This document shows positions 1 to 7,045 of a stretch of DNA of 45,506 bases, piece by piece. Below the pieces are notes generated by a model. The model did no database searches, was not told where the DNA came from, and was given only the letters and a program-made list of their open reading frames with translations. Numbering within the stretch: the first letter of the stretch is position 1; every line of letters begins with the position of its first letter. Both the position numbers and the translations under genes were made by a program. Source of the DNA: Verrucomicrobiota bacterium (GTDB lineage: Bacteria; Verrucomicrobiota; Verrucomicrobiia; Limisphaerales; UBA8199); NCBI GenBank assembly GCA_029974925.1, contig JARKQH010000325.1, positions 1 to 45,506 on the forward strand, given 5' to 3'.

Positions 1-725
1 TTGACAGCGCGGCTCGTCCCGGGCAGGCCCGGTTCGAGATCAGCATTTAGGGCGGGGCCAAAATCCCCGCCAGTTACGTGCAGGACGCGGCACCCGTAAG
101 CGGTTGCAGCCACCCCCGCACAAGCCCGTCTCCGGGTCACCAGCCCGTCGAGCCACTCTGTACCAATCCGTCCTGTTGCGAGCTATTCCGAGCTCCAGCA
201 AAAACCCCGAAATCACAGCCCGTTTCAGCCGGCCCGGAGACGGTCCAGGTCAGACGAGCGTTCCGCGCTCCCTCTGCCCGTCGCCCGCACTCCGTTCCGG
301 GCCAGGAGGTTACGAAAGCAGCCTCCCCCTGTGTGGGTGGCGTGTCTGGTCCGCAGAGGTCGGTCAGCCAACACCTCAAAAGAGGCGTCTTAAGGCTCGG
401 ATTCAGGCTTTTGACCCGCGCGTGCGTGTCAAATACCCGCCTCATCCTTGGTTTATTTACGCTCTTCTGCGTGCTTCTGCGTGTTCTGCGGGCTTGCCCA
501 CGGACAGGCTTTTTCCGGCTACATACCCTGGGCATGAAGAACCATCTTGCCGCCCCCCACCCCTCGCGCGGGCTGGGGCGACGTGCCATCCCCCAGTCCC
601 AACGCTCTGCGAGGTCCTCAAACGAGCTCAAGCCCTTGCCCACGGTCCCAACCCCAAAAGCCTGCTTCATCGCTTGCGCCTTTCCCCTCCCGCCCACCCC
701 GGCAGTCCTCCCACGGTCCGTTTCG

Positions 726-781
726 GCATTTCAGCGTTTCAGCATTTCAGCATTTCAGCATGTCAGCATTTCAGCGTTTCC
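726..781. repeat. 8-bp tandem repeat, about seven units
   Basis: Seven consecutive copies of an 8-base unit GCATTTCA can be read, with single-base variants (GCGTTTCA, GCATGTCA, and GCGTTTCC at the end). The array lies in gene-free DNA about 150 bases before the rhaA promoter candidate. A unit of 8 is not a multiple of three, so length changes would break any reading frame, which argues against coding. It may be a slippage-derived microsatellite; no function can be read from it. Confidence 0.85.
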
Positions 782-930
782 TGCGGCCCCTCCCCAATCC
801 GGTTCGAACCTGTCCGGGCCAAGTTCCCACGGAAATGGCAGACCTGTCAGGCCGAGGCCCAGGAGCGAACGCGGAAGCATCCTCCCCCGTGGATCGCGGA
901 AAACCGGCCCCGCGCCCCCGCATTTTTCGG

Positions 931-960
931 TTGGCATTTGCCCAGGGAAGTTGCGATAAA
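931..960 (+). promoter_or_regulatory. Likely sigma-70-type promoter of the rhaA operon
   Basis: TTGGCA (931-936) and GATAAA (955-960) are separated by 18 bases, matching the housekeeping -35/-10 consensus at 5 and 4 of 6 positions. Transcription would start near 967 and leave a leader of about 40 bases before the rhaA ATG at 1008. This fits the first gene of the operon, but it is a motif match only. Confidence 0.45.
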
Positions 961-1007
961 TGCATCCCATCAGGTTCTTTATCTGGTCGCGCAACTACAA
1001 AACACTT

Positions 1008-2273
1008 ATGAGCAATACCAAGAACATCGAAAAATCCTATCAACTCGCCCGGGAACGTTACGCCCAACTTGGAGTGGACACCGACCAAGCTCTTGCCCAG
1101 CTCGCGCGCATCTCCATCTCCATGCATTGCTGGCAGGGAGATGACGTTGGAGGGTTTGAAAATGTCGGGGGCGCCCTCGGCGATGGCCTGGCCGTCACGG
1201 GCAATTACCCGGGCAAAGCCCGCACGCCCGAACAGCTCCGGGCCGACTTCGAAAAGGCTCTTTCGCTCATTCCCGGCTCCCACCGCTTCAACATTCATGC
1301 CTGTTACGCGGAAATGGACGGCCGGAAAGTCGAGCGCGACGAGCTGAGCGCCGACCAGTTCAAGAACTGGATCGCCTGGGCCAAGTCCCTCAAGATCGGC
1401 ATGGATTTCAACCAGACCTATTTCTCCCATCCCATGGTCAAGGACGGCATGACCCTCACCCACCCCGACAAGTCCGTCCGCAAATTCTGGATTGAACACG
1501 GCATTCGTTCGCGCGAAATCGGCGCCGCCATCGGCAAGGCGCTCGGCAAAACCTGCCTCACCAACCTCTGGATCCCCGACGGCATGAAGGATACGCCCGC
1601 GGACCGGCGCGGACCGCGCGAGCGCCTGGTTGAATCCCTCGACGCCGTCTTCAAAAAGAAGATTGATCGCAAACTCAACGTGGACTCGGTCGAGCCCAAG
1701 CTCTTTGGCATCGGCGCCGAAAGCTACACGCCCGGCTCCCACGAGTTCTACCTCGGTTACGCCGTCAGCCGCGGCACCCTCCTCACGCTGGACGCCGGCC
1801 ACTATCACCCCACCGAGGGCATCGCCGACAAGATCTCCTCCGTGCTCTGCTACCTGCCCGAAATCGCCCTGCACGTCAGCCGGGGCGTCCGCTGGGACAG
1901 CGATCACGTCGTCACCCTCACCGACGAGTTGCAGGCGATCGCCCAGGAAATTGTCTGGGGCGGGTATGTCGGCCGGGTGCGCATCGGTCTGGACTACTTC
2001 GACGCCAGCATCAACCGCGTGGCCGCCTGGGTGATCGGCACCCGCAACATGATCAAGGCCCTGCTGCTGGCGCTGGTGGCCCCCATCGCGAAACTGAAGC
2101 AATTCGAGCGCGACGGCGACTACACCTCGCGCCTGGCCCTCATGGAGGATGCCAAAGTGCTCCCCTTCGGCGCCGTCTGGGACTACTACTGCCAGCAAAA
2201 AGGCGTCCCCGTCGGCGATGCCTGGCTTGCCGAAGTCAAACGCTACGAACGCGACGTGCTGTCCAAGCGCTGA
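1008..2273 (+). CDS. rhaA: L-rhamnose isomerase
   Basis: This 421-residue cytoplasmic enzyme converts L-rhamnose to L-rhamnulose, the first step of rhamnose breakdown. The sequence matches the RhaA family along its full length, including SISMHCWQGDDVGGFE near the N-terminus, GHYHPTE near residue 265 and WDSDHVV near residue 297. The His and Asp residues in the last two motifs belong to the metal-binding, sugar-isomerising site of the family. The ORF track begins at 960, but the extra 16 residues look unlike the family. ATG 1008 gives the start MSNTKNIEKSY, which aligns with known rhamnose isomerases. No strong ribosome-binding site is visible. It is the first gene of a rhaA-rhaT-rhaB operon, and a promoter candidate sits about 50 bases upstream. 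Confidence 0.95.
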   Translation: MSNTKNIEKSYQLARERYAQLGVDTDQALAQLARISISMHCWQGDDVGGFENVGGALGDGLAVTGNYPGKARTPEQLRADFEKALSLIPGSHRFNIHACYAEMDGRKVERDELSADQFKNWIAWAKSLKIGMDFNQTYFSHPMVKDGMTLTHPDKSVRKFWIEHGIRSREIGAAIGKALGKTCLTNLWIPDGMKDTPADRRGPRERLVESLDAVFKKKIDRKLNVDSVEPKLFGIGAESYTPGSHEFYLGYAVSRGTLLTLDAGHYHPTEGIADKISSVLCYLPEIALHVSRGVRWDSDHVVTLTDELQAIAQEIVWGGYVGRVRIGLDYFDASINRVAAWVIGTRNMIKALLLALVAPIAKLKQFERDGDYTSRLALMEDAKVLPFGAVWDYYCQQKGVPVGDAWLAEVKRYERDVLSKR

Positions 2274-2335
2274 GCCGCACCGGCTGATTCTGACACCCAT
2301 GGGCTGGTGCGGAACCATCTGCAGGGATTCAAGCC

Positions 2336-2364
2336 GCTCTCCCCGCCTCCCCCGCGGGGAGAGC
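2336..2364 (+). terminator. Strong GC hairpin between rhaA and rhaT
   Basis: GCTCTCCCCGC (2336-2346) and GCGGGGAGAGC (2354-2364) form a perfect 11-bp stem with a 7-base loop. No T-run follows, so it is a poor intrinsic terminator. It is better read as an intercistronic hairpin that could reduce read-through or protect the 3' end of the rhaA message, giving different levels of enzyme and transporter. Confidence 0.4.
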
Positions 2365-2439
2365 CCCGACCGCCAATCCGGCCTGCAACCTGGATTCTCA
2401 TTTTTCCACCCGAACCCCTCATGTAAGTAAGGACTCGCC

Positions 2440-3552
2440 ATGAATGAACTTGCTCCCGCAACCACGAACCCCGCTCTGGGCGTAACCATCTTCGCGCTCG
2501 GCGGCCTGGCCGGCGCCGTCTTCTACCTCCCGTTCAAGAAAGTCAGGAACTGGGCCTGGGAAAGCTACTGGTTCATCTATGCGGTCTTCGGCCTGGTCAT
2601 CGTTCCCTGGATTCTGGCGCTGACCACCTCGCCCAATGTGTTTGCCGTGCTCAAGGCCTCGCCCGGCAACACCTTGCTTTATTGCTTTCTCTGCGGCGCC
2701 GCGTGGGGCGTCGGCGGCCTCACCTGGGGCCTGATGATCCGTTACCTCGGCGTGGGGCTGGGACTGGCCATCGGCTGCGGCCTGTGCGCCGCCGCCGGCA
2801 CGCTCGTCCCGCCCATCATTGCGGGCAAAATCGGCAGCCTCTACGGCACCCCCTCCGCCAACGTCTCGCTGGTCGGCGTGTTCGTCTCCCTCCTGGGCAT
2901 CATCTTCGTCGGCATGGCCGGCATGTCCAAGGAAAACGAATTGCCCGAGGCGGAAAAGAAAAAGGCCGTTGCCGAATACAATTTCAAGCGCGGCATCACC
3001 GTCGCGATTTTCTCCGGCCTCATGAGTTCGGCCATGAGCTTCGGCCTCCAGGGCGGCGCCACCATCGAGCAATTGGCCCAGACCACCGCCCCGGCCACCT
3101 CCGCCACCTGGCGGGGCATGCCCGTCCTGGTCGTGGTGCTGCTGGGCGGCTTTCTCGTCAATGGCGTGTGGTGCCTCTACCTCAACGCCCGGAACAAAAC
3201 CACCGGCGACTACCTGAAAGCCGGCGCCCCCATTGCCGGCAACTTCCTCTTCGCCGGCCTGGCCGGCGCCATTTGGTGCTCGCAATTCATCGCCTTCAAA
3301 ACCGGCGAGCCGGCCATGGGCAAAATGGCCTACATTGGCTGGGCCGTCCTCATGGCCAGCGCCATCCTCTTCAGCACCCTGCTGGGCATCTTTCTCGGCG
3401 AATGGCGCGGCACCAGCAGCAAGACCCGCTCGCTGCTCGCCTTGGGCTTGGTCCTTCTGCTGGGCTCGACGGTGCTGGCGGCCTACAGCGGGAAGCTCAG
3501 CCAGAAACAGGCGCCAGCCCTGCCCGCGGTTGAAACCACCGCCGCCCTTTGA
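2440..3552 (+). CDS. rhaT: L-rhamnose/H+ symporter
   Basis: This integral inner-membrane protein of 370 residues is of the RhaT family, which imports L-rhamnose with protons and belongs to the drug/metabolite transporter superfamily. About ten hydrophobic helices can be traced. The N-terminal stretch with GGLAGAVFYLPFKKVRNWAWESYW and the central GLMSSAMSFGLQGG are typical of the family. The start is supported by a Shine-Dalgarno-like TAAGGA six bases upstream. It lies 166 bases after rhaA, with a strong hairpin in between, and 43 bases before rhaB. It provides the dedicated entry route for the sugar used by its neighbours. Confidence 0.92.
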   Translation: MNELAPATTNPALGVTIFALGGLAGAVFYLPFKKVRNWAWESYWFIYAVFGLVIVPWILALTTSPNVFAVLKASPGNTLLYCFLCGAAWGVGGLTWGLMIRYLGVGLGLAIGCGLCAAAGTLVPPIIAGKIGSLYGTPSANVSLVGVFVSLLGIIFVGMAGMSKENELPEAEKKKAVAEYNFKRGITVAIFSGLMSSAMSFGLQGGATIEQLAQTTAPATSATWRGMPVLVVVLLGGFLVNGVWCLYLNARNKTTGDYLKAGAPIAGNFLFAGLAGAIWCSQFIAFKTGEPAMGKMAYIGWAVLMASAILFSTLLGIFLGEWRGTSSKTRSLLALGLVLLLGSTVLAAYSGKLSQKQAPALPAVETTAAL

Positions 3553-3567
3553 CCTTTTGACCTTTGA
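3546..3567 (+). repeat. Short direct repeat across the rhaT stop codon
   Basis: CCTTTGA, CCTTTTGA and CCTTTGA follow one another directly and cover the rhaT stop codon (TGA at 3550-3552) and the first part of the rhaT-rhaB spacer. The repeat supplies extra in-frame or nearby TGA triplets but has no other obvious role. Confidence 0.6.
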
Positions 3568-3595
3568 CTGCTCACCGCCAACACTGAACTGACCT

Positions 3596-5086
3596 ATGCC
3601 ACAACGCGTTTATCTCGGTATTGACCTCGGGGCTGAAAGCGGCCGCGTCATCGCCGGCCTCTGGAACGGCAAGACCCTCAAACTCGAGGAAATCCATCGC
3701 TTCCCCAACGGCCCGGTTTACCTGGCCGACTCGATGCGCTGGGACGTCCTGCGGCTTTGGGCTGAAATCCAGAACGGCCTGGGTCTGGCCGCGCACAAGT
3801 ATGGCAAATCCATCGTCTCGGTGGGAGCCGACACCTGGGGCGTGGATTACGTCCTCCTGACCCGCCAGGGCGAAATGCTGGGGCAGCCGTTCCACTACCG
3901 CGATGCCCGCACCAACGGGATGATGGAAAAGGCGTTTCGCAAGGTGCCCCGCTCCGAGATTTTCGCCCAGACCGGCCTGCAGTTCATGCAATTCAACACC
4001 CTGTTCCAGTTGCTGGCCGCCAACCAGGCTGCGCCCGCCCTGCTGCAACAGGCCGATTGCATGCTCATGATGCCCGACTTCATCCATTGGGCGCTCTGCG
4101 GCTCGCGGGTCATCGAGTTTACCAACGGCACCACCACCCAGTGCATGCATCCGCTCAAACGCAACTGGGCCACCGACCTCCTCAAGAAATTTGGCCTCCC
4201 CCTCCATCTGTTCCCCAAAATCGTCCCCCCGGGCACCACCCTCGGCACCCTCCGCGCCTGCGTGGCCGAGCGCACCGGCCTGGGCGCCATCAAAGTCGTC
4301 GCCCCGCCCACGCACGACACCGCCTCGGCCGTCGCCGGCGTTCCGACGGCCAACACCGGCAAGCCCAACTGGGCTTATCTGAGCTCGGGCACCTGGTCGC
4401 TCATGGGCGTCGAGGTCCAGAAAGCCTCCCTGTCCCCGCGCACCGAGGAACTGAACCTGACCAACGAAGGCGGCCTCGACGGCACCTATCGGCTGCTGAA
4501 GAACATCATGGGCCTGTGGCTGGTCCAGCAATGCAAACGGTCCTTTGACGCCCGCGGCAGGAAATACGAATACTCGGACCTTGCCCGTCTGGCGGCCAAA
4601 GCCCCCGCCCTCCGCTCCATCGTCAACCCCGATGACCCGCGTTTCCTCAACCCGCCGGACATGCCCAAGGCCATCCAGGATTTCTGCCGCGAAACCGGCC
4701 AGCCCGTCCCGAAAACCGAAGGGGAGCTGGTCCGCTGCGCTTATGAAAGCCTGGCTTTGAAATACCGCCAGACCCTCGGCTGGCTCGAAGAGCTTGCCGA
4801 AAACCGCATCGAGGTCATTCACATCGTCGGCGGCGGTTCCAAGAGCGAGATGCTCAACCAGTTCACCGCCGACGCCTGCCAGCGCCCCGTCATCACCGGC
4901 CCCGTCGAGGCCACCGCCATGGGCAATCTCCTCGTCCAGGTCCGCTCCAGCGGCGAATTGTCCTCCCTGGCCGAAATGCGCCGGGTCGTCCGCAAGTCCA
5001 GCTCGGTGGCCACCTACGAGCCGGCGGACCCCGCTCGCTGGGAAACCGCCTCCGCGCGCTTCGCCGAGCTCCAGCGGGTCAAATAG
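3596..5086 (+). CDS. rhaB: Rhamnulokinase
   Basis: This 496-residue FGGY-family carbohydrate kinase phosphorylates L-rhamnulose to L-rhamnulose 1-phosphate with ATP in the cytoplasm. The N-terminal phosphate-binding motif is [17 protein letters not shown] near residue 240 carries the catalytic Asp of the family, [12 protein letters not shown] follows, and the C-terminal half has the [15 protein letters not shown] and ATAMGN motifs that contact the nucleotide. Length and motif order match RhaB rather than xylulose or glycerol kinases. It lies 43 bases after rhaT and ends 4 bases before the permease start, so all are probably co-transcribed. An aldolase for the product is not in this window. 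Confidence 0.94.
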   Translation: MPQRVYLGIDLGAESGRVIAGLWNGKTLKLEEIHRFPNGPVYLADSMRWDVLRLWAEIQNGLGLAAHKYGKSIVSVGADTWGVDYVLLTRQGEMLGQPFHYRDARTNGMMEKAFRKVPRSEIFAQTGLQFMQFNTLFQLLAANQAAPALLQQADCMLMMPDFIHWALCGSRVIEFTNGTTTQCMHPLKRNWATDLLKKFGLPLHLFPKIVPPGTTLGTLRACVAERTGLGAIKVVAPPTHDTASAVAGVPTANTGKPNWAYLSSGTWSLMGVEVQKASLSPRTEELNLTNEGGLDGTYRLLKNIMGLWLVQQCKRSFDARGRKYEYSDLARLAAKAPALRSIVNPDDPRFLNPPDMPKAIQDFCRETGQPVPKTEGELVRCAYESLALKYRQTLGWLEELAENRIEVIHIVGGGSKSEMLNQFTADACQRPVITGPVEATAMGNLLVQVRSSGELSSLAEMRRVVRKSSSVATYEPADPARWETASARFAELQRVK

Positions 5087-5090
5087 GCCC

Positions 5091-6494
5091 ATGAGCGATT
5101 CCGCGCAGGACCCGGTGAACGAACACGAGCGGGAGCCGGTGCCCGAAAAGGCCCGGCTCGGCCTCAAGAGCTTCGTCGGCCAGTTCGCCGGCGAGCACGT
5201 CGCGGGAACCGAACTGATGATCGGTCCCCTGTTCCTCGCGGCGGGCGTCAGCGCGTTCGACTTCATCGCCGGGCTGGTCGTGGGCAACCTCCTGGCGGTT
5301 CTGAGCTGGACGTTCCTCACCGCGCCCATCGCCACCCGGGCGCGGCTCACCCTCTATTACCAGCTCGAAAAAATTTGCGGCCGCCACGTGGTCACCCTCT
5401 ACAACACCGCCAACGGCGTCATGTTCACGGTGCTGGCCGGCGCCATGATGACCGTTTCGGCCACCGCCCTCGGCGTCTATTTCAAGTTCGCCATGCCGCA
5501 ATTGACCGACACCCTCCCGACCGGTGTCGGCTGGGTGCTGGCGGTGCTCGTGACCGGTTCCTTGTTCTCGGTCGTTGCGGCCTACGGTTACCGCTTCGTC
5601 TCCCGCTTCGCCAACATCGCCGCGCCATGGCTGGTCTGTATGTTCATTGCCTTTGGCGTGATTGGCCTCCGGGAAATGGGCCTGACCCGCCCGGGCGATT
5701 TCTGGCATGTCGCCACCACCGCCATCTGGACGGGCGGTCCGCCCCAACCCGGCCAGCTCAAATTCACCTTTTGGCACGTCATGTTCTTTGCCTGGTTCTG
5801 TAATATGGCCTGGCACGTCGGCATGGCCGATCTCTCCATCTTCCGCTTCGCCAGAAAATCCTGGTATGGCGTCGCCTCCGCCGCCGGCATGTTCCTCGGT
5901 CATTTCATGGCTTGGATTGCCGCCTCCGTTCTCTACGCGGTCCAATTGCGCCAGGACCCCGCCAATACCGCCGTCCTGCCCGGTCCCCTGGCCTATAATG
6001 CCTGCGGGCTGGCCGGCCTGATTGCCGTGGTCGCCGCCGGCTGGACCACCGCCAACCCAACCCTCTACCGCGCCGGCCTCGCCTTCCAGTCTCTCATCCC
6101 GGGCTCCTCCCGATACCGGGTCACGCTGGTCACCGGCCTCGTCGCGACAGTTACCGCCATCTTCCCCATCGTCACCATGCGGCTCCTGGACTTTGTCGCC
6201 CTCTGGGGCATGATCCTCATGCCGATGGGGGCGGTCATTTTCATGGATTTCTGGGTGCTCCCCCGGCTGGGCTTGCGCTCAAACTTTGCCGAAGCGGCCG
6301 GGCTCCACCTCAATTGGGCCGCCGGTCTGGCTTGGATTCTGACAGTTGCCGCCTGCTCCTGGCTGGTGCTGAGCGGTCGCGCTCAGATCTTCTTCGTCAG
6401 CCTGCCCGGCTGGTTCCTCACTTCGCTGCTCTACGTGGTTCTGAGCCGGATTCTGCAAACCCGCCGTTCGGCCAGTCCCCTCGCCGCCCCGTGA
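5091..6494 (+). CDS. NCS1-family permease in the rhamnose operon
   Basis: This 467-residue membrane protein has about 12 hydrophobic helices and resembles the nucleobase:cation symporter-1 (cytosine/purine permease) family. Supporting stretches are an N-terminal GPLFLAAGVSAFDFIAG and a central WHVGMADLSIFRFA. The ORF track extends it to 4794, but the extra residues only shadow rhaB. ATG 5091 lies four bases after the rhaB stop, implying co-expression. Known NCS1 proteins move nucleobases, hydantoins or vitamins, not deoxysugars, so its place here is unexpected. It might carry a rhamnose-linked metabolite or an ion. The family is fairly clear; the substrate is unknown. Confidence 0.75.
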   Translation: MSDSAQDPVNEHEREPVPEKARLGLKSFVGQFAGEHVAGTELMIGPLFLAAGVSAFDFIAGLVVGNLLAVLSWTFLTAPIATRARLTLYYQLEKICGRHVVTLYNTANGVMFTVLAGAMMTVSATALGVYFKFAMPQLTDTLPTGVGWVLAVLVTGSLFSVVAAYGYRFVSRFANIAAPWLVCMFIAFGVIGLREMGLTRPGDFWHVATTAIWTGGPPQPGQLKFTFWHVMFFAWFCNMAWHVGMADLSIFRFARKSWYGVASAAGMFLGHFMAWIAASVLYAVQLRQDPANTAVLPGPLAYNACGLAGLIAVVAAGWTTANPTLYRAGLAFQSLIPGSSRYRVTLVTGLVATVTAIFPIVTMRLLDFVALWGMILMPMGAVIFMDFWVLPRLGLRSNFAEAAGLHLNWAAGLAWILTVAACSWLVLSGRAQIFFVSLPGWFLTSLLYVVLSRILQTRRSASPLAAP

Positions 6495-6676
6495 AACCCC
6501 GCAGACTCATTCTTCAAGGCATTTCCGCTGTCGCATTGGGCGGGGTCGCCTTGGCCCCCATCCTCTTTTTCGCCGAAAGGCTCACCCTGCCCCAGGCCCA
6601 GGCCTGGCTGCTGGCCGGGACCTTCGCTTGGTTTGCCTCCGCCCCATTCTGGATGGAGCATAAGACCGGCGCCTGA
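6491..6676 (+). CDS. Small two-helix membrane protein coupled to the permease
   Basis: A 61-residue protein can be read from the GTG at 6491, which overlaps the permease stop in the sequence GTGA, a classic sign of translational coupling. The ORF track hides it inside a longer frame from 6314. It begins with basic residues (MKPRRLI), then has two hydrophobic segments (about residues 8-26 and 37-54) joined by a short loop, and ends at EHKTGA. No known domain is recognised. Size, topology and the exact overlap suggest a subunit or stabiliser of the upstream NCS1-like permease, by analogy with small partners of other transporters. That role is inferred. Confidence 0.65.
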   Translation: MKPRRLILQGISAVALGGVALAPILFFAERLTLPQAQAWLLAGTFAWFASAPFWMEHKTGA

Positions 6677-7045
6677 TCGCCTCTCGGTTTCATTCCCAAG
6701 TCCGGGGCTGTCGCGCAGACCCCACCCGCGCCGAAACGGGGTCACAAAAAACCTGTCAAAAAAAGCCTTGCAAATTACACAAGGCCGTACCCATAATCGC
6801 GCAAAATCAGCCCTTACATTGCACAGAACCACTGCCCATTCGCCTCATCCAATCAGCCCTGTTTAGGATACAGGTTGCGGACCGCGAGCCGGTGGCGGCG
6901 ATCGCCTGTTGCGACAGCGGCAGGCAGGGGACAACACCCCGAAATCGCCAGCACGGGTCGGGCACTCGAATGCGGCGAGCGTTCGGTCTGGGGTGGCGGT
7001 GATGCGGCAAAAAGTGGCGAGAATATGTCGTTTTGGAGTCAAGTT
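6677..7045. other. Intergenic region before the first giant secreted protein
   Basis: This 369-base gap between the rhamnose operon and the secreted-protein gene contains no gene I can support. It is richer in A and T around 6740-6800. GCCTTG (6765-6770) and CAAGGC (6780-6785) form a 6-bp dyad next to a run of seven A residues (6758-6764), and the same stretch contains the promoter candidate listed below. No intrinsic terminator facing the rhamnose operon is clear. Confidence 0.55.
6768..6797 (+). promoter_or_regulatory. Candidate promoter for the 1519-residue secreted protein
   Basis: TTGCAA (6768-6773) and CATAAT (6792-6797) are spaced by 18 bases; the -10 box matches the consensus at 5 of 6 positions. 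It lies about 250 bases before the ATG at 7046, so the leader would be long. The 6-bp dyad GCCTTG/CAAGGC overlaps the -35 box and could be a repressor site. Confidence 0.35.

Larger units (their letters stand above)
1..1007. other. Gene-free region upstream of the rhamnose operon
   Basis: No convincing gene is visible in this roughly 1 kb. The ORFs listed here (for example 78..959 and 104..1144 plus, 137..697 minus) overlap one another in different frames, are rich in Pro, Ser and Arg, and match no family I recognise, as expected for GC-rich noncoding DNA. The stretch holds a short run of TTCTGCG units near 473-490, the 8-bp tandem repeat at 726-781 and the promoter-like elements at 931-960. 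It probably separates the rhamnose operon from whatever lies left of the window. Confidence 0.6.

Noticed and set aside
798-815. tRNA T-arm-like GGTTCGAACC
   Set aside because: The flanking bases do not form a 5-bp T-stem and no acceptor, D or anticodon arm can be built around it. The similar GGTTCGAAC near 42848 is part of the pseudoknot helices.
78-1144. Long overlapping ORFs in the first kilobase (78..959, 104..1144, 547..1011 plus; 137..697 minus)
   Set aside because: They overlap one another in several frames, have Pro/Ser/Arg-rich composition without domains, and one runs through the 8-bp repeat. They look like GC-rich noncoding DNA.
771-2489. 572-residue minus-strand ORF opposite rhaA
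   Set aside because: It is the antisense shadow of rhaA with low-complexity Gly/Val/Asp-rich content and no family features. The same applies to 2419..3285 and 3572..5350 minus.
6758-6785. Intrinsic terminator on the minus strand (GCCTTG/CAAGGC plus seven T)
   Set aside because: The hairpin is only 6 bp with a 9-base loop, and no minus-strand gene lies to its right that it could end. The same bases overlap a promoter candidate, so it is better kept as a possible operator.
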